This document shows, piece after piece, positions 32,020 through 39,079 of a stretch of DNA of 46,070 nt; position 1 is the first letter of the stretch, and every line of letters begins with the position of its first letter. This DNA comes from an uncultured Clostridia bacterium (GTDB lineage Bacteria; Bacillota; Clostridia; Lutisporales; Lutisporaceae). The position numbers and the translations under genes are program-made. The notes under the pieces were generated by a model. The model was not told where the DNA came from, did no database searches, and saw only the letters and a list, made by a program, of their open reading frames with translations. The stretch spans positions 1-46,070 of the forward strand of contig CALGKJ010000134.1 of the NCBI GenBank assembly GCA_937930535.1. Direction: 5' to 3'.

Positions 32020-33339
32020 ATGAATTGGCAGCAAGTATATAATAGCAAGCTTATTACGAGGCAGGAGGCACTTTCATATATAAAAAGCGGAGATCAAGTT
32101 ATCTCTGCGTTAGCAGCAGCAGAGCCTAGGGGGATACTTACAGAGCTTCATACAATAGCTGACAGGGTAAAGGACGTTACTGTGGTTACATGTCTGCCTA
32201 TGGACAGCTATGAGTACTATATAAATCCCAAGCATAAGGAGAGCTTTACCATGGAAGGCTGGTTTTATTCGCCAGCTATAAGAAATGCCCATGAAAATGG
32301 CAATATATCCTTTATACCCAATCATCTGCACCTAGCTGCAACTAAAAGACTGGCACACAGAAAGCCCAATATCTTTATAGGTACAGCCTCAAGAATGGAT
32401 AAGCATGGATATCTGTCCTTATCCCTAAGTGCCACCTATGAAAGAGACATGGTGGAGCATGCAGATTTGGTAATACTGGAGGTTAATGAAAAAATGCCCC
32501 GTACCTTTGGCGATACCATAGTTCATATAAATGACATAGACTATGTTATTAATGAAAGCTATGATATTCCTCAGCTTGGTATTTCGGAGCCTTCCGAAAA
32601 GGATAAAATAATAGGCAGATATATAGCGGATCTTATAGAGGATGGATCTACACTGCAATTAGGCATAGGAGGTATACCCAATGCTGTAGCCTCAGAGCTT
32701 ATGAGTAAAAAGGATTTGGGTATACACACAGAAATGTTTACCGATGGTATGGTGGATTTGTATAATGCTGGAGTCGTAACAGGCATAAAAAAAACTCTGA
32801 TGAACGGAAAAATGGTTGCAACCTTTGCTCTTGGCAGTAAGAAGCTGTATGATTTTATAGACGACAATCCGGCAGTGGTTATAGCAAAAGGCAGTTGGAC
32901 TAACAATCCTTATGTTATAGGACAAAACTATAAAATGGTGTCCATAAATACTACACTGGAAATAGACCTTACAGGACAATGCTGTTCAGAATCAATAGGA
33001 CACAGGCAGTTCAGCGGTACGGGGGGGCAGTGTGATACTGCTGTAGGAGCACAGATATCCCAAGGAGGAAAGTCCATAATAGCTTTATATTCCACTGCAC
33101 AAATAAAGGTACAGGGACAGACGGACAGAAAGCTTATATCAAAGATATCCTCCAGATTAACCTATGGTGCGGCTGTATCTCTTTCCAGAAATGATGTTGA
33201 TTTTGTAGTTACTGAATTCGGTATAGCAGAGCTTAGAGGTACATCTGTAAGAGAAAGAGTAAAAAGACTTATAAATATAGCCCATCCAGACTTTAGAGAA
33301 CAGCTTAAGTATGAAGCAAGAGAGCTAATGATTTGGTAA
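32020..33339 (+). CDS. Acetyl-CoA hydrolase/CoA-transferase family protein
   Basis: The 439-aa product belongs to the family with 4-hydroxybutyrate, butyrate and propionate CoA-transferases. Landmarks are GIGGIPNAVA, the thioester-forming Glu238 in GIHTEMFTDGMVDL, SGTGGQCDT-like (FSGTGGQCDTAVG) and EFGIAELRGTSVRERV at the end. Start is ATG 32020, with AGGAGGGG 7 bases before; earlier in-frame starts lie within the upstream gene. It is 10 bases after the KAS-III-like gene, so both are one unit. It would move CoA from an acyl-CoA (such as acetyl-CoA) to an organic acid, giving energy-saving activation of the imported substrate. Confidence 0.92.
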   Translation: MNWQQVYNSKLITRQEALSYIKSGDQVISALAAAEPRGILTELHTIADRVKDVTVVTCLPMDSYEYYINPKHKESFTMEGWFYSPAIRNAHENGNISFIPNHLHLAATKRLAHRKPNIFIGTASRMDKHGYLSLSLSATYERDMVEHADLVILEVNEKMPRTFGDTIVHINDIDYVINESYDIPQLGISEPSEKDKIIGRYIADLIEDGSTLQLGIGGIPNAVASELMSKKDLGIHTEMFTDGMVDLYNAGVVTGIKKTLMNGKMVATFALGSKKLYDFIDDNPAVVIAKGSWTNNPYVIGQNYKMVSINTTLEIDLTGQCCSESIGHRQFSGTGGQCDTAVGAQISQGGKSIIALYSTAQIKVQGQTDRKLISKISSRLTYGAAVSLSRNDVDFVVTEFGIAELRGTSVRERVKRLINIAHPDFREQLKYEARELMIW

Positions 33340-33342
33340 CAC

Positions 33343-33402
33343 AAAAACCCCAGCGAAAATTCCATTTTGGACACTTAAATGGGTCTGGGATGGGATTTTT
33401 TT
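33343..33402 (+). terminator. Probable terminator of the sigma-54 operon
   Basis: An AAAAACCCCAG segment faces CTGGGATGGGATTTTTTT across a loop of about 35 bases. The CCCAG/CTGGG stem is modest but a clear T run follows. Confidence 0.5.
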
Positions 33403-33465
33403 AGTATATACAATATACTAAGTGGCATTAATATAGTAAAATAGAACTATAAATTATACGGAGGG

Positions 33466-33513
33466 ATGCTTATGTTATGTGATAAACAAAGCAGAGACAT
33501 TCTAACGATATAA
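33466..33513 (+). CDS. Possible leader ORF before the DUF1385 gene, 13-15 codons
   Basis: TACGGAGGGATG starts a frame MLMLCDKQSRDILTI (ATG 33466, or ATG 33472 with better spacing) that ends 23 bases before the DUF1385 gene. It has a good ribosome binding site, but the peptide has no known features. It may be a regulatory upstream frame or chance. Confidence 0.25.
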   Translation: MLMLCDKQSRDILTI

Positions 33514-33536
33514 AATCCCCGGAAAGGAGTGCTGCT

Positions 33537-34277
33537 ATGGGCGTGTTTGGTGGTAATGCATTAAGAAAAGGTGTTGCTTTTCACAGCATGGACAGAAGTA
33601 CTGTAGCTTACAGAGATAATCAAGGAAATATCAGCATTAAAACAACAAAGGTTATTTTGTCTTATCAGATGAAAGCACTTAAAAAAATACCATTTATTCG
33701 GGGTATAGCAGTTTTAGTTGAAACCTTTCTAAGAACATGGAAGATTAATCTTATGTTTCTGGCAGTAACTACAGCAATACTGCTTATATTGGAAAACAGC
33801 AGTCAGAGCCTATTTGACTTTGACAGCGCAGCTATTACTTTGGAAGCGGCAGTTGAAAAGTATTTTGTACTTATAGTGTTGGCTATAGGCTTTATATTTA
33901 CAAAGCTTTCGGGTGTATCCAGATATCATGGTGCTGAACACAAGGTATTTAACACCCTGAAAACAAATCTCCCTCTTACAATTGAAAGTGTAAAGCAGCA
34001 AAAAAGGTATGCTGACGAATGTGGAACAAACCTTCTTGTATTTATATTTATAATTTTTTCTTTACTTCGTTTGACAGGTATGATGTTTTACATAAGCTTT
34101 ATTATTGGAGCTTCTGTGGGCTATGAAATATTTATCGCAAATAATAAAAAGGTTAAGAGACTATTGATACCCTTTTATTTTATCGGATATATAATACAAT
34201 ACTTTGTTTTTACCTCTGAGCCTACAGACAGACAGCTTGAGGTAGCTCTTGCGGCAGTCAGGGCGTTAGAAGGATAA
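33537..34277 (+). CDS. DUF1385 family membrane protein
   Basis: The 246-aa protein has three to four transmembrane segments (about 70-86, 110-126, 160-185, 200-222) and the DUF1385 signatures GGNALRKGVAFHS at the start, FTKLSGVSRYHGAEHKVFN (about 120-139) and ADECGTNLLVFIF. The conserved His/Glu pair in HGAEHK suggests an active or metal-binding centre. Function of the family is unknown; in Clostridia it often lies near prmC/prfA-type genes, which are not seen here. AAAGGAG precedes ATG 33537. The stop overlaps the next start (ATGA). Confidence 0.88.
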   Translation: MGVFGGNALRKGVAFHSMDRSTVAYRDNQGNISIKTTKVILSYQMKALKKIPFIRGIAVLVETFLRTWKINLMFLAVTTAILLILENSSQSLFDFDSAAITLEAAVEKYFVLIVLAIGFIFTKLSGVSRYHGAEHKVFNTLKTNLPLTIESVKQQKRYADECGTNLLVFIFIIFSLLRLTGMMFYISFIIGASVGYEIFIANNKKVKRLLIPFYFIGYIIQYFVFTSEPTDRQLEVALAAVRALEG

Positions 34278-34546
34278 TGACTATAGGAAGTGATTTTTTG
34301 AATAATTTATCTCCCCATGAAAAGAGGCTTATAAAGCCCGGCAGCAGATACAGGCATTTTAAGGGCAATGAATATCTGGTGCTGCATTTGGCAAGACACT
34401 CCGAAAGCATGGAGGAACTGGTGGTTTATCAAGCATTGTACGGAGAAATGGGTGTATGGGTAAGACCTCTGAGTATGTTTTTAGAGAAGGTTGATGTAAA
34501 CGGAAAGCTTGTTAACCGCTTTGAAGAAATCTATATTGGTAAGTGA
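34277..34546 (+). CDS. DUF1653 family protein, 89 aa
   Basis: Small cytoplasmic protein with the DUF1653 motifs GSRYRHFKGNEYLVL, ARHSESMEELVVYQALYG, and GVWVRPLSMFLEKV. The family's role is unknown; several members lie in nucleotide- or DNA-related operons. It starts in the stop codon of the DUF1385 gene. The family's minimum would start near residue 19, so residues 1-18 (MTIGSDFLNNLSPHEKRL) may be an extension. Confidence 0.88.
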   Translation: MTIGSDFLNNLSPHEKRLIKPGSRYRHFKGNEYLVLHLARHSESMEELVVYQALYGEMGVWVRPLSMFLEKVDVNGKLVNRFEEIYIGK

Positions 34547-34549
34547 TAA

Positions 34550-34611
34550 GGATTATTACATAAGCAAAAAGCCATCAGTAATATGATGGCTTTTTGCTTA
34601 TGTAATAATCC
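34550..34611. terminator. 28-bp perfect bidirectional hairpin terminator
   Basis: 34550-34577 is exactly complementary to 34584-34611, with a loop of six bases. The stem contains AAAAAGCC / GGCTTTTT, so both directions have T runs within the stem. It separates convergent DUF1653 and DUF4097 genes. Confidence 0.9.
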
Positions 34612-34628
34612 TATTTTAGCTTAAAGAA

Positions 34629-35414
34629 CTAGTTTGGGGATTTACCATCTATACGCACTTTCCCCAAACCGGCTGTAACCTTAATGGTGGTATTATCATT
34701 AATAATATCCAGTGATTTAGTAGTAAATTGTGCTTCGTTGCTGCTGGTTCTATATACAAAGCTTTTAGGAAGCTTTATATCAATAGAACCTATATCGGTA
34801 CTTAAATCAATTTTTTGAGCATTTATTATATTACTTAAGTTGATGTCCAAGCTGCCATTGCCGGTGACAATGCTGGAATCACCTTCAATAGCAACATTTG
34901 ACAGCTTTATTTTGCCTATATCAGTTTTCAGGTATAATACAGCCTGTGCACCGCTAATATCTATGCCTCCTATTTCACTATTTACGTTATACAGCTTGAT
35001 GTTTTTCGGTACATGCACTATGTAGCTTACGGAGATATTTGTATCCTGCAAATTCCCGTCCTTCCAATCCCACAAATCTACAGTTTCATCTGAGGCTGTT
35101 ACTGCTTTTAACATTGCTTTGCTGCCTTCCTTGTATACTCTGATTTTTATATTTTCCATAATAGAATTTTCTAAGCTTTTATCCTTGCATTTGACTTTCT
35201 TGACAGCTTCGATGCTTAAAATATCATTGGAAGCTTGCTTTATTTCGATGCTTCCAACCCTGTTCATGATTTGAAGCTCTATACAACCGGACGAATTTAG
35301 TGTCAGCTTTTCTTTTTTAGTATATTCTCCTGAAAACACACTGCAACCCCCCAAGCTTACTATCAAAGTAATTATAATGCATATTAACGATACGGCTTTT
35401 AGTTTCCTCATCAT
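34629..35414 (-). CDS. DUF4097-type lipoprotein
   Basis: The 261-aa protein begins with a lipoprotein signal (ICIIITLIVSLGGC, Cys24). The rest is made of repeating beta-strands typical of DUF4097, with short segments such as SSGCIELQIMNRVGSIEI, NVNSEIGGIDISGAQAVLYL and TDIGKIKLSNVAIEG; a right-handed beta-helix is expected. Such proteins are anchored outside the membrane, and many are near envelope-stress regulators. GGAGGAG precedes ATG 35414; ATG 35411 directly follows and is as good. Ligand or partner unknown. Confidence 0.88.
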   Translation of the reverse strand: MMRKLKAVSLICIIITLIVSLGGCSVFSGEYTKKEKLTLNSSGCIELQIMNRVGSIEIKQASNDILSIEAVKKVKCKDKSLENSIMENIKIRVYKEGSKAMLKAVTASDETVDLWDWKDGNLQDTNISVSYIVHVPKNIKLYNVNSEIGGIDISGAQAVLYLKTDIGKIKLSNVAIEGDSSIVTGNGSLDINLSNIINAQKIDLSTDIGSIDIKLPKSFVYRTSSNEAQFTTKSLDIINDNTTIKVTAGLGKVRIDGKSPN

Positions 35415-35481
35415 AACTCCTCCAATTTAGTTTGTAACTATATGGTATCATACATAAAATAAAAAATATACCTGTTTTATG

Positions 35482-35534
35482 GAGAAACAACTTCAAAATT
35501 GAATTTTTTCAGTTGTTTCTCACAAATAGATCAG
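35482..35534 (+). repeat. Dispersed two-hairpin repeat, copy with broken second hairpin
   Basis: First hairpin intact: GAGAAACAACT (35482-35492) and its complement at 35511-35521. The following ACAAATAGATCAGCA is the start of the second hairpin, which then breaks off. The 35415-35848 stretch otherwise holds only this, a promoter and AT-rich sequence. Confidence 0.75.
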
Positions 35535-35762
35535 CAAAATATAAACAATGTCTGCATATTTATACTCGCTCACATAATATATATATAAATTTACATTGTG
35601 AAAAATTACTAAAAATTTATTCTTTAGATATGCAATAATGGTAATTTAATAATACGCAAGTTTCATCATTGCCCCTTGAAATTGCTGATTTCAGAGGGTT
35701 TAATTAATGCTAAGTGTATATAAATATTTAACATTGTTTCAAATATTCTGAAAATATCTATA

Positions 35763-35792
35763 TTGACAAACCATGCATATTTGTGGTATTTA
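35763..35792 (+). promoter_or_regulatory. Probable promoter of the Cys-rich peptide array
   Basis: TTGACA (35763-35768) with an 18-base spacer and TATTTA (35787-35792), 57 bases before the first peptide start. The -10 element is imperfect. Confidence 0.5.
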
Positions 35793-35848
35793 TTAATTAC
35801 ATATATTAATAGAGAAGTTGAAATATAAACAAGAAAGAAGGGATATGG

Positions 35849-35980
35849 ATGAAGTTTATTGTTAAGCCTGCGTTAAACCTTACAACTGGTTACTGCTTCG
35901 GCTGCGGCGAAAGATATTGCGAAGTAGTATGCACTAACAATTGCACTATCGTATGCACAATAGATTGTATGATGAATTAA
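35849..35980 (+). CDS. Cys-rich peptide precursor 1, 43 aa
   Basis: Starts MKFIVKPALNLTTGYC with ribosome binding site AGAAGGG upstream. The leader-like first 15 residues precede seven Cys at 16, 19, 24, 28, 32, 36 and 40. From Cys24 on, every fourth residue is Cys over five positions, the most regular of the array. This is the longest member and ends CMMN. Likely substrate of the radical SAM maturase downstream; the pattern resembles the Clo7bot family of clostridial Cys-rich peptides. Confidence 0.8.
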   Translation: MKFIVKPALNLTTGYCFGCGERYCEVVCTNNCTIVCTIDCMMN

Positions 35981-36018
35981 AAGCGCGGGTTATTATTTAT
36001 GTAAAGAGGTGAGTACAA

Positions 36019-36132
36019 GTGCTTTATATTATGAAACCACAGAATAAGTTTATTACTGGTTACTGTGTTGCATGCAAACATTGTGAGGACTGCGGAAATA
36101 ACTGTAACGTACAATGCTGGACGAAAATTTAA
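36019..36132 (+). CDS. Cys-rich peptide precursor 2, 37 aa, GTG start
   Basis: Starts at GTG 36019, which lines up exactly with the ATG of the other copies (read MLYIMKP), after AGAGGTG. Cys at 16, 19, 22, 25, 29 and 33, a mix of three- and four-residue spacing. A later ATG would cut the leader, so GTG is the start. Confidence 0.78.
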   Translation: MLYIMKPQNKFITGYCVACKHCEDCGNNCNVQCWTKI

Positions 36133-36159
36133 TAAAAAATTGTTGGGAGGATGCTAACA

Positions 36160-36273
36160 ATGAAGTATATTGTTAAGCCTACAGCAGTATTTAACTATGG
36201 ATATTGCTATTGCAGCCATTGTGATAATTGCACAACCAAGTGCAATGACAAGTGCAATCCATATTACACATAA
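36160..36273 (+). CDS. Cys-rich peptide precursor 3, 37 aa
   Basis: MKYIVKPTAVFNYGYC, after TGGGAGG. Cys at 16, 18, 21, 24, 28 and 32. The first spacing is CxC instead of CxxC. The tail ends NPYYT. Confidence 0.8.
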   Translation: MKYIVKPTAVFNYGYCYCSHCDNCTTKCNDKCNPYYT

Positions 36274-36301
36274 TTTAAAGTTGCTGATAGGAGGTTAGAT
36301 T

Positions 36302-36412
36302 ATGAAATACATTGTCAAACCTTTAGACCGTATGAACAAAGGATACTGCTATTGCAGTCAATGTGATAAATGCGATTTATGCAATCTATGCAGTCCTAAG
36401 ATTAATGTCTAA
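36302..36412 (+). CDS. Cys-rich peptide precursor 4, 36 aa
   Basis: MKYIVKPLDRMNKGYC, after AGGAGG. Cys at 16, 18, 21, 24, 27 and 30, so every third residue from Cys18 on. Ends CSPKINV. Closely related to precursor 5. Confidence 0.8.
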   Translation: MKYIVKPLDRMNKGYCYCSQCDKCDLCNLCSPKINV

Positions 36413-36435
36413 TAGTGGACAAAGGAGTAGATAGT

Positions 36436-36543
36436 ATGAAATATATAGTAGAGCCAACAAGTAAAACTCTAAGCGGATATTGTTATTGCAGTGACTGTAA
36501 TTACTGCGATAAGTGTAATGTGTGCAGCCCTAAATATGTCTAA
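36436..36543 (+). CDS. Cys-rich peptide precursor 5, 35 aa
   Basis: MKYIVEPTSKTLSGYC, after AAAGGAG. Cys at 16, 18, 21, 24, 27 and 30, same every-third-residue frame as precursor 4; ends CSPKYV. Glu replaces Lys at leader position 6. Confidence 0.8.
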   Translation: MKYIVEPTSKTLSGYCYCSDCNYCDKCNVCSPKYV

Positions 36544-36576
36544 ATTACAGACATAATTTAAGGAGGAGGTGAAAAT

Positions 36577-36702
36577 ATGAAATTTGTAGTAAAGCCAGCA
36601 AGCAAATTTGAACTAGGTTGGTGCAACGCATGTACAAATAACTGCCATAACGACTGCGGAAAGCAAAGTGGTTGCGGTTACTGTTCAGCGTATACTAATT
36701 AG
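36577..36702 (+). CDS. Cys-rich peptide precursor 6, 41 aa
   Basis: MKFVVKPASKFELGWC, after AGGAGGAGGTG. Cys at 16, 19, 23, 27, 33 and 36, with a Gly-rich KQSGCGYC segment unlike the others. Trp replaces Tyr before the first Cys. Nearly identical to precursor 7, with which it forms a recent duplicate. Confidence 0.82.
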   Translation: MKFVVKPASKFELGWCNACTNNCHNDCGKQSGCGYCSAYTN

Positions 36703-36741
36703 TTATTACTAACTAAAGACTAATCAAAAGGAGGTGAAAAT

Positions 36742-36867
36742 ATGAAATTTGTAGTAAAGCCAGCAAGCAAATTTGAACTAGGTTGGTGTAACGTATGTAC
36801 AACAAACTGCCATAACGATTGCGGCAAGCAAAGCGGTTGCGGTTACTGTGCATCATACCAATACTAA
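36742..36867 (+). CDS. Cys-rich peptide precursor 7, 41 aa
   Basis: Duplicate of precursor 6 including its ribosome binding site region. Differences are few: A18V, N21T, and the tail (SAYTN becomes ASYQY). Same six Cys positions. Confidence 0.82.
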   Translation: MKFVVKPASKFELGWCNVCTTNCHNDCGKQSGCGYCASYQY

Positions 36868-36921
36868 TTAGCGTTTTTAGCTGATTAGCAAAAAAATTTT
36901 TAAATGAAAGGGGAAAGAAAT

Positions 36922-37032
36922 ATGAAATATATCGTAAATCCAAAAGATATGTTCGTTATAGGCTACTGTGTTGCATGCGGTGGAAACTGCGACAACAGAT
37001 GCCAGGATCAATGCCTTATAGTTTCAGCGTAA
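36922..37032 (+). CDS. Cys-rich peptide precursor 8, 36 aa
   Basis: MKYIVNPKDMFVIGYC, after AAAGGGG. Cys at 16, 19, 23, 27 and 31, the four-residue class. Ends CLIVSA. Nearly identical to precursor 9, from which a repeat element and a hairpin separate it. Confidence 0.82.
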   Translation: MKYIVNPKDMFVIGYCVACGGNCDNRCQDQCLIVSA

Positions 37033-37085
37033 TTGGAGCACTGCTTAATACATAGTATATGAGCGAGTTTTAAATATCTTTTAAA

Positions 37086-37183
37086 GAGAAACAACTTCAA
37101 AATTAAATTATTCCAGTTGTTTCTCACAAATAGATTAACAACTCTTAACGAAAAGTAATTTGAGTTTTAGAGTTGGTTATCTA
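37086..37183 (+). repeat. Dispersed two-hairpin repeat, complete copy inside the array
   Basis: Hairpin 1: GAGAAACAACT (37086-37096) with its complement at 37115-37125. Hairpin 2: TAGATTAACAACTCT (37131-37145) with AGAGTTGGTTATCTA (37169-37183), one mismatch region. This is the fullest copy and the reference for the family. Confidence 0.82.
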
Positions 37184-37192
37184 CAATCAGAA

Positions 37193-37218
37193 GGCATGCA
37201 GTTAACTAACTGCATGCC
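37193..37218 (+). other. Hairpin next to the repeat in the peptide array
   Basis: GGCATGCAGTTA (37193-37204) pairs with TAACTGCATGCC (37207-37218). No T run follows. It stands between precursors 8 and 9, after the repeat. Could stop or process the transcript. Confidence 0.45.
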
Positions 37219-37299
37219 ATCCACTACTAATGTATGGCTATATAATAATATAGTGTATGTACATATAAAGTACTAAAAGTACTAAAAGGAGTGAAAGAA

Positions 37300-37410
37300 A
37301 TGAAATATATCGTAAATCCAAAGGATATGTTTGTTATAGGCTACTGTGTAGCATGTGGTGGAAACTGCGACAACAGATGCTCAGATCAATGCCTTATAGT
37401 TAGCCCGTAG
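37300..37410 (+). CDS. Cys-rich peptide precursor 9, 36 aa
   Basis: Same as precursor 8 apart from Q28S and A36P, with Cys at 16, 19, 23, 27 and 31. Ribosome binding site AAAGGAGTG. A duplicate of precursor 8 on the other side of the repeat element. Confidence 0.82.
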   Translation: MKYIVNPKDMFVIGYCVACGGNCDNRCSDQCLIVSP

Positions 37411-37423
37411 TAGGGGTGATGTT

Positions 37424-37543
37424 ATGAAATATATAATTAAGGCTCAAAGTAAGTTTTCAAAGGGTTATTGCTTAGTTTGCGTTGACAATTGTCGTAATGA
37501 CTGTATAACCCAATGCGTATATTATGGTCAAACAACTAAGTAA
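37424..37543 (+). CDS. Cys-rich peptide precursor 10, 39 aa
   Basis: MKYIIKAQSKFSKGYC, after AGGGGTG. Cys at 16, 19, 23, 27 and 31, then a polar tail VYYGQTTK. Pro7 of the leader is Ala here. Fourteen bases after precursor 9. Confidence 0.8.
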   Translation: MKYIIKAQSKFSKGYCLVCVDNCRNDCITQCVYYGQTTK

Positions 37544-37563
37544 ATATTTAAATGTTTTTTAGG

Positions 37564-37612
37564 TTTACAGTAATTGAGCTGGTAGTACTCCTAGCAGCTC
37601 AATTACTGTAAA
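37564..37612 (+). other. Long hairpin between the peptide array and the maturase gene
   Basis: TTTACAGTAATTGAGCT (37564-37580) is exactly complementary to 37596-37612, 17 bp, loop of 15 with extra pairing. It is followed by AAGG, not T, so it is more likely an mRNA-stabilising or partly attenuating element than a strong terminator. It would keep peptides abundant and the maturase low. Confidence 0.7.
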
Positions 37613-37685
37613 GGTATAAGGATGAAAAAACTATAGCTATACAAAAGTAATACTAAATAATATGCAAATGAAAGGGGTACACAAT

Positions 37686-39041
37686 ATGAAGGCTTCAAAG
37701 TATAACATGTTTTGGACACTTGAAGACGGAACTAAAATAGCATTTAACAGCATGACCTGTGCTCTGGCAGAGATAGATGACAACTTTATGGAAGTACTTG
37801 ACAATATAGAAAATATTAATATGGACGAGCTTAATGATGAAAAGAAAAAATTAGTTGAAGATATGCTAATGGGTAACTTTATAATAAAAGACAGCTTTGA
37901 CGAACTGAAGGTTATAAAGTACAGACATTTTGCAGGCAAGTTTAACAGCGATGCCCTAGGCTTGACAATAGCTCCAACTTTGGCTTGCAACTTTGCATGT
38001 CCATACTGCTATGAAAATCCTAAAAAGGGTATGATGAGCCAAGAGGTTCAGGATGCAATATTAGAGTTTGTGACTGAAGCCGCAAAAAGAAGAAAAGATA
38101 TAAGCATAACATGGTACGGAGGAGAACCGCTCCTTGCAAAGGATATAATATTTGATTTATCAGAAAAGATGATTAAGGTATGTGAAGAAAACGGTGCCAA
38201 ATATGGATCTTACATAGTAACTAACGGTTATTTGATAACTGATGAAATTATAGAAAAAATGAAAGCTGCTAAAATAGGCGGTGCACAAATAACTATAGAC
38301 GGACCGCCGCATATTCATAATAAGAGAAGAATATTAAAGGGCAGTGATGAGCCTACCTTTGATATCATAATGAATAATGTTAAGAAGCTAATGGATAATG
38401 GTATTAGAAACATAGGTATCAGAATAAATGTAGATAAAACCAATATCGAATACCTGGAAGAGCTTTTAGACTTATTAGTAGCCAATGGCTTAAAGGACAC
38501 AAGCATTGGTCTAGGACATGTAAATGCATACACAGAAGCTTGCACCTCCATTGCAGAAGCCTGCATGAATACAGAAGAGTATGCTATGAAGAATGTAAAA
38601 TACCAAGAAATATTACATAATAAGGGCTTCCATGCACAAGGATATCCTTACTATCCCGGCATAAAAGCTAACTACTGCTGTGCAGATTCAACCAGTGCAT
38701 TTGTATTAGATCACGAAGGATATATGTATAAGTGCTGGAACGACGTTGGAACTGTAGATAAAGCAGTAGGACAAGTAACAAAGATCAAGGAAGCTCCAGA
38801 AGAAGATATGTACATGAGAAATGTAAACTATATATTCTGGTCACCATTTGATCATCAAGAATGTATAGATTGTAACCTGCTTCCAGTATGTATGGGAGGA
38901 TGTCCATTTAACGGAAGTAGAAATGGTCTCAAGCCAGAGTGCGAAAAGTGGAAATACAATTTAGAGGATGTATTGAAGCTTACTTATTTACAAAAGAAGG
39001 ATTGCCCAGAAGAAGCATGTTCAACATGCGGCTGCCAATAG
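37686..39041 (+). CDS. ccpM: Radical SAM/SPASM peptide maturase (CcpM type)
   Basis: The 451-aa product is a radical SAM enzyme likely to modify the ten Cys-rich peptides. An N-terminal leader-binding-like part (1-90) precedes the radical SAM core with the cluster motif CNFACPYC (Cys101, 105, 108), WYGGEPLL (about 143-150) and TNGYLITDE. The SPASM region has Cys331/332, 350, 393, 396, 402, 406 and 419 for auxiliary iron-sulfur clusters. The tail ends in CPEEACSTCGCQ, four extra Cys. Start ATG 37686 follows AAAGGGG; ATG 37662 has no ribosome binding site. Its length, SPASM plan and position behind a Clo7bot-like array match the Cys-rich peptide maturase CcpM. The bond it makes is unknown; thioether crosslinks are the usual outcome of this group. 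Confidence 0.9.
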   Translation: MKASKYNMFWTLEDGTKIAFNSMTCALAEIDDNFMEVLDNIENINMDELNDEKKKLVEDMLMGNFIIKDSFDELKVIKYRHFAGKFNSDALGLTIAPTLACNFACPYCYENPKKGMMSQEVQDAILEFVTEAAKRRKDISITWYGGEPLLAKDIIFDLSEKMIKVCEENGAKYGSYIVTNGYLITDEIIEKMKAAKIGGAQITIDGPPHIHNKRRILKGSDEPTFDIIMNNVKKLMDNGIRNIGIRINVDKTNIEYLEELLDLLVANGLKDTSIGLGHVNAYTEACTSIAEACMNTEEYAMKNVKYQEILHNKGFHAQGYPYYPGIKANYCCADSTSAFVLDHEGYMYKCWNDVGTVDKAVGQVTKIKEAPEEDMYMRNVNYIFWSPFDHQECIDCNLLPVCMGGCPFNGSRNGLKPECEKWKYNLEDVLKLTYLQKKDCPEEACSTCGCQ

Positions 39042-39079
39042 GTTAGGTATAGTTATACTATGAAGCTTATTTGATTTTT

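Noticed and set aside
35849-37543. CRISPR-like reading of the regular spacing in this region
   Set aside because: The regularity comes from short coding genes with ribosome binding sites; there are no identical direct repeats with unique spacers, and no cas gene in the window.
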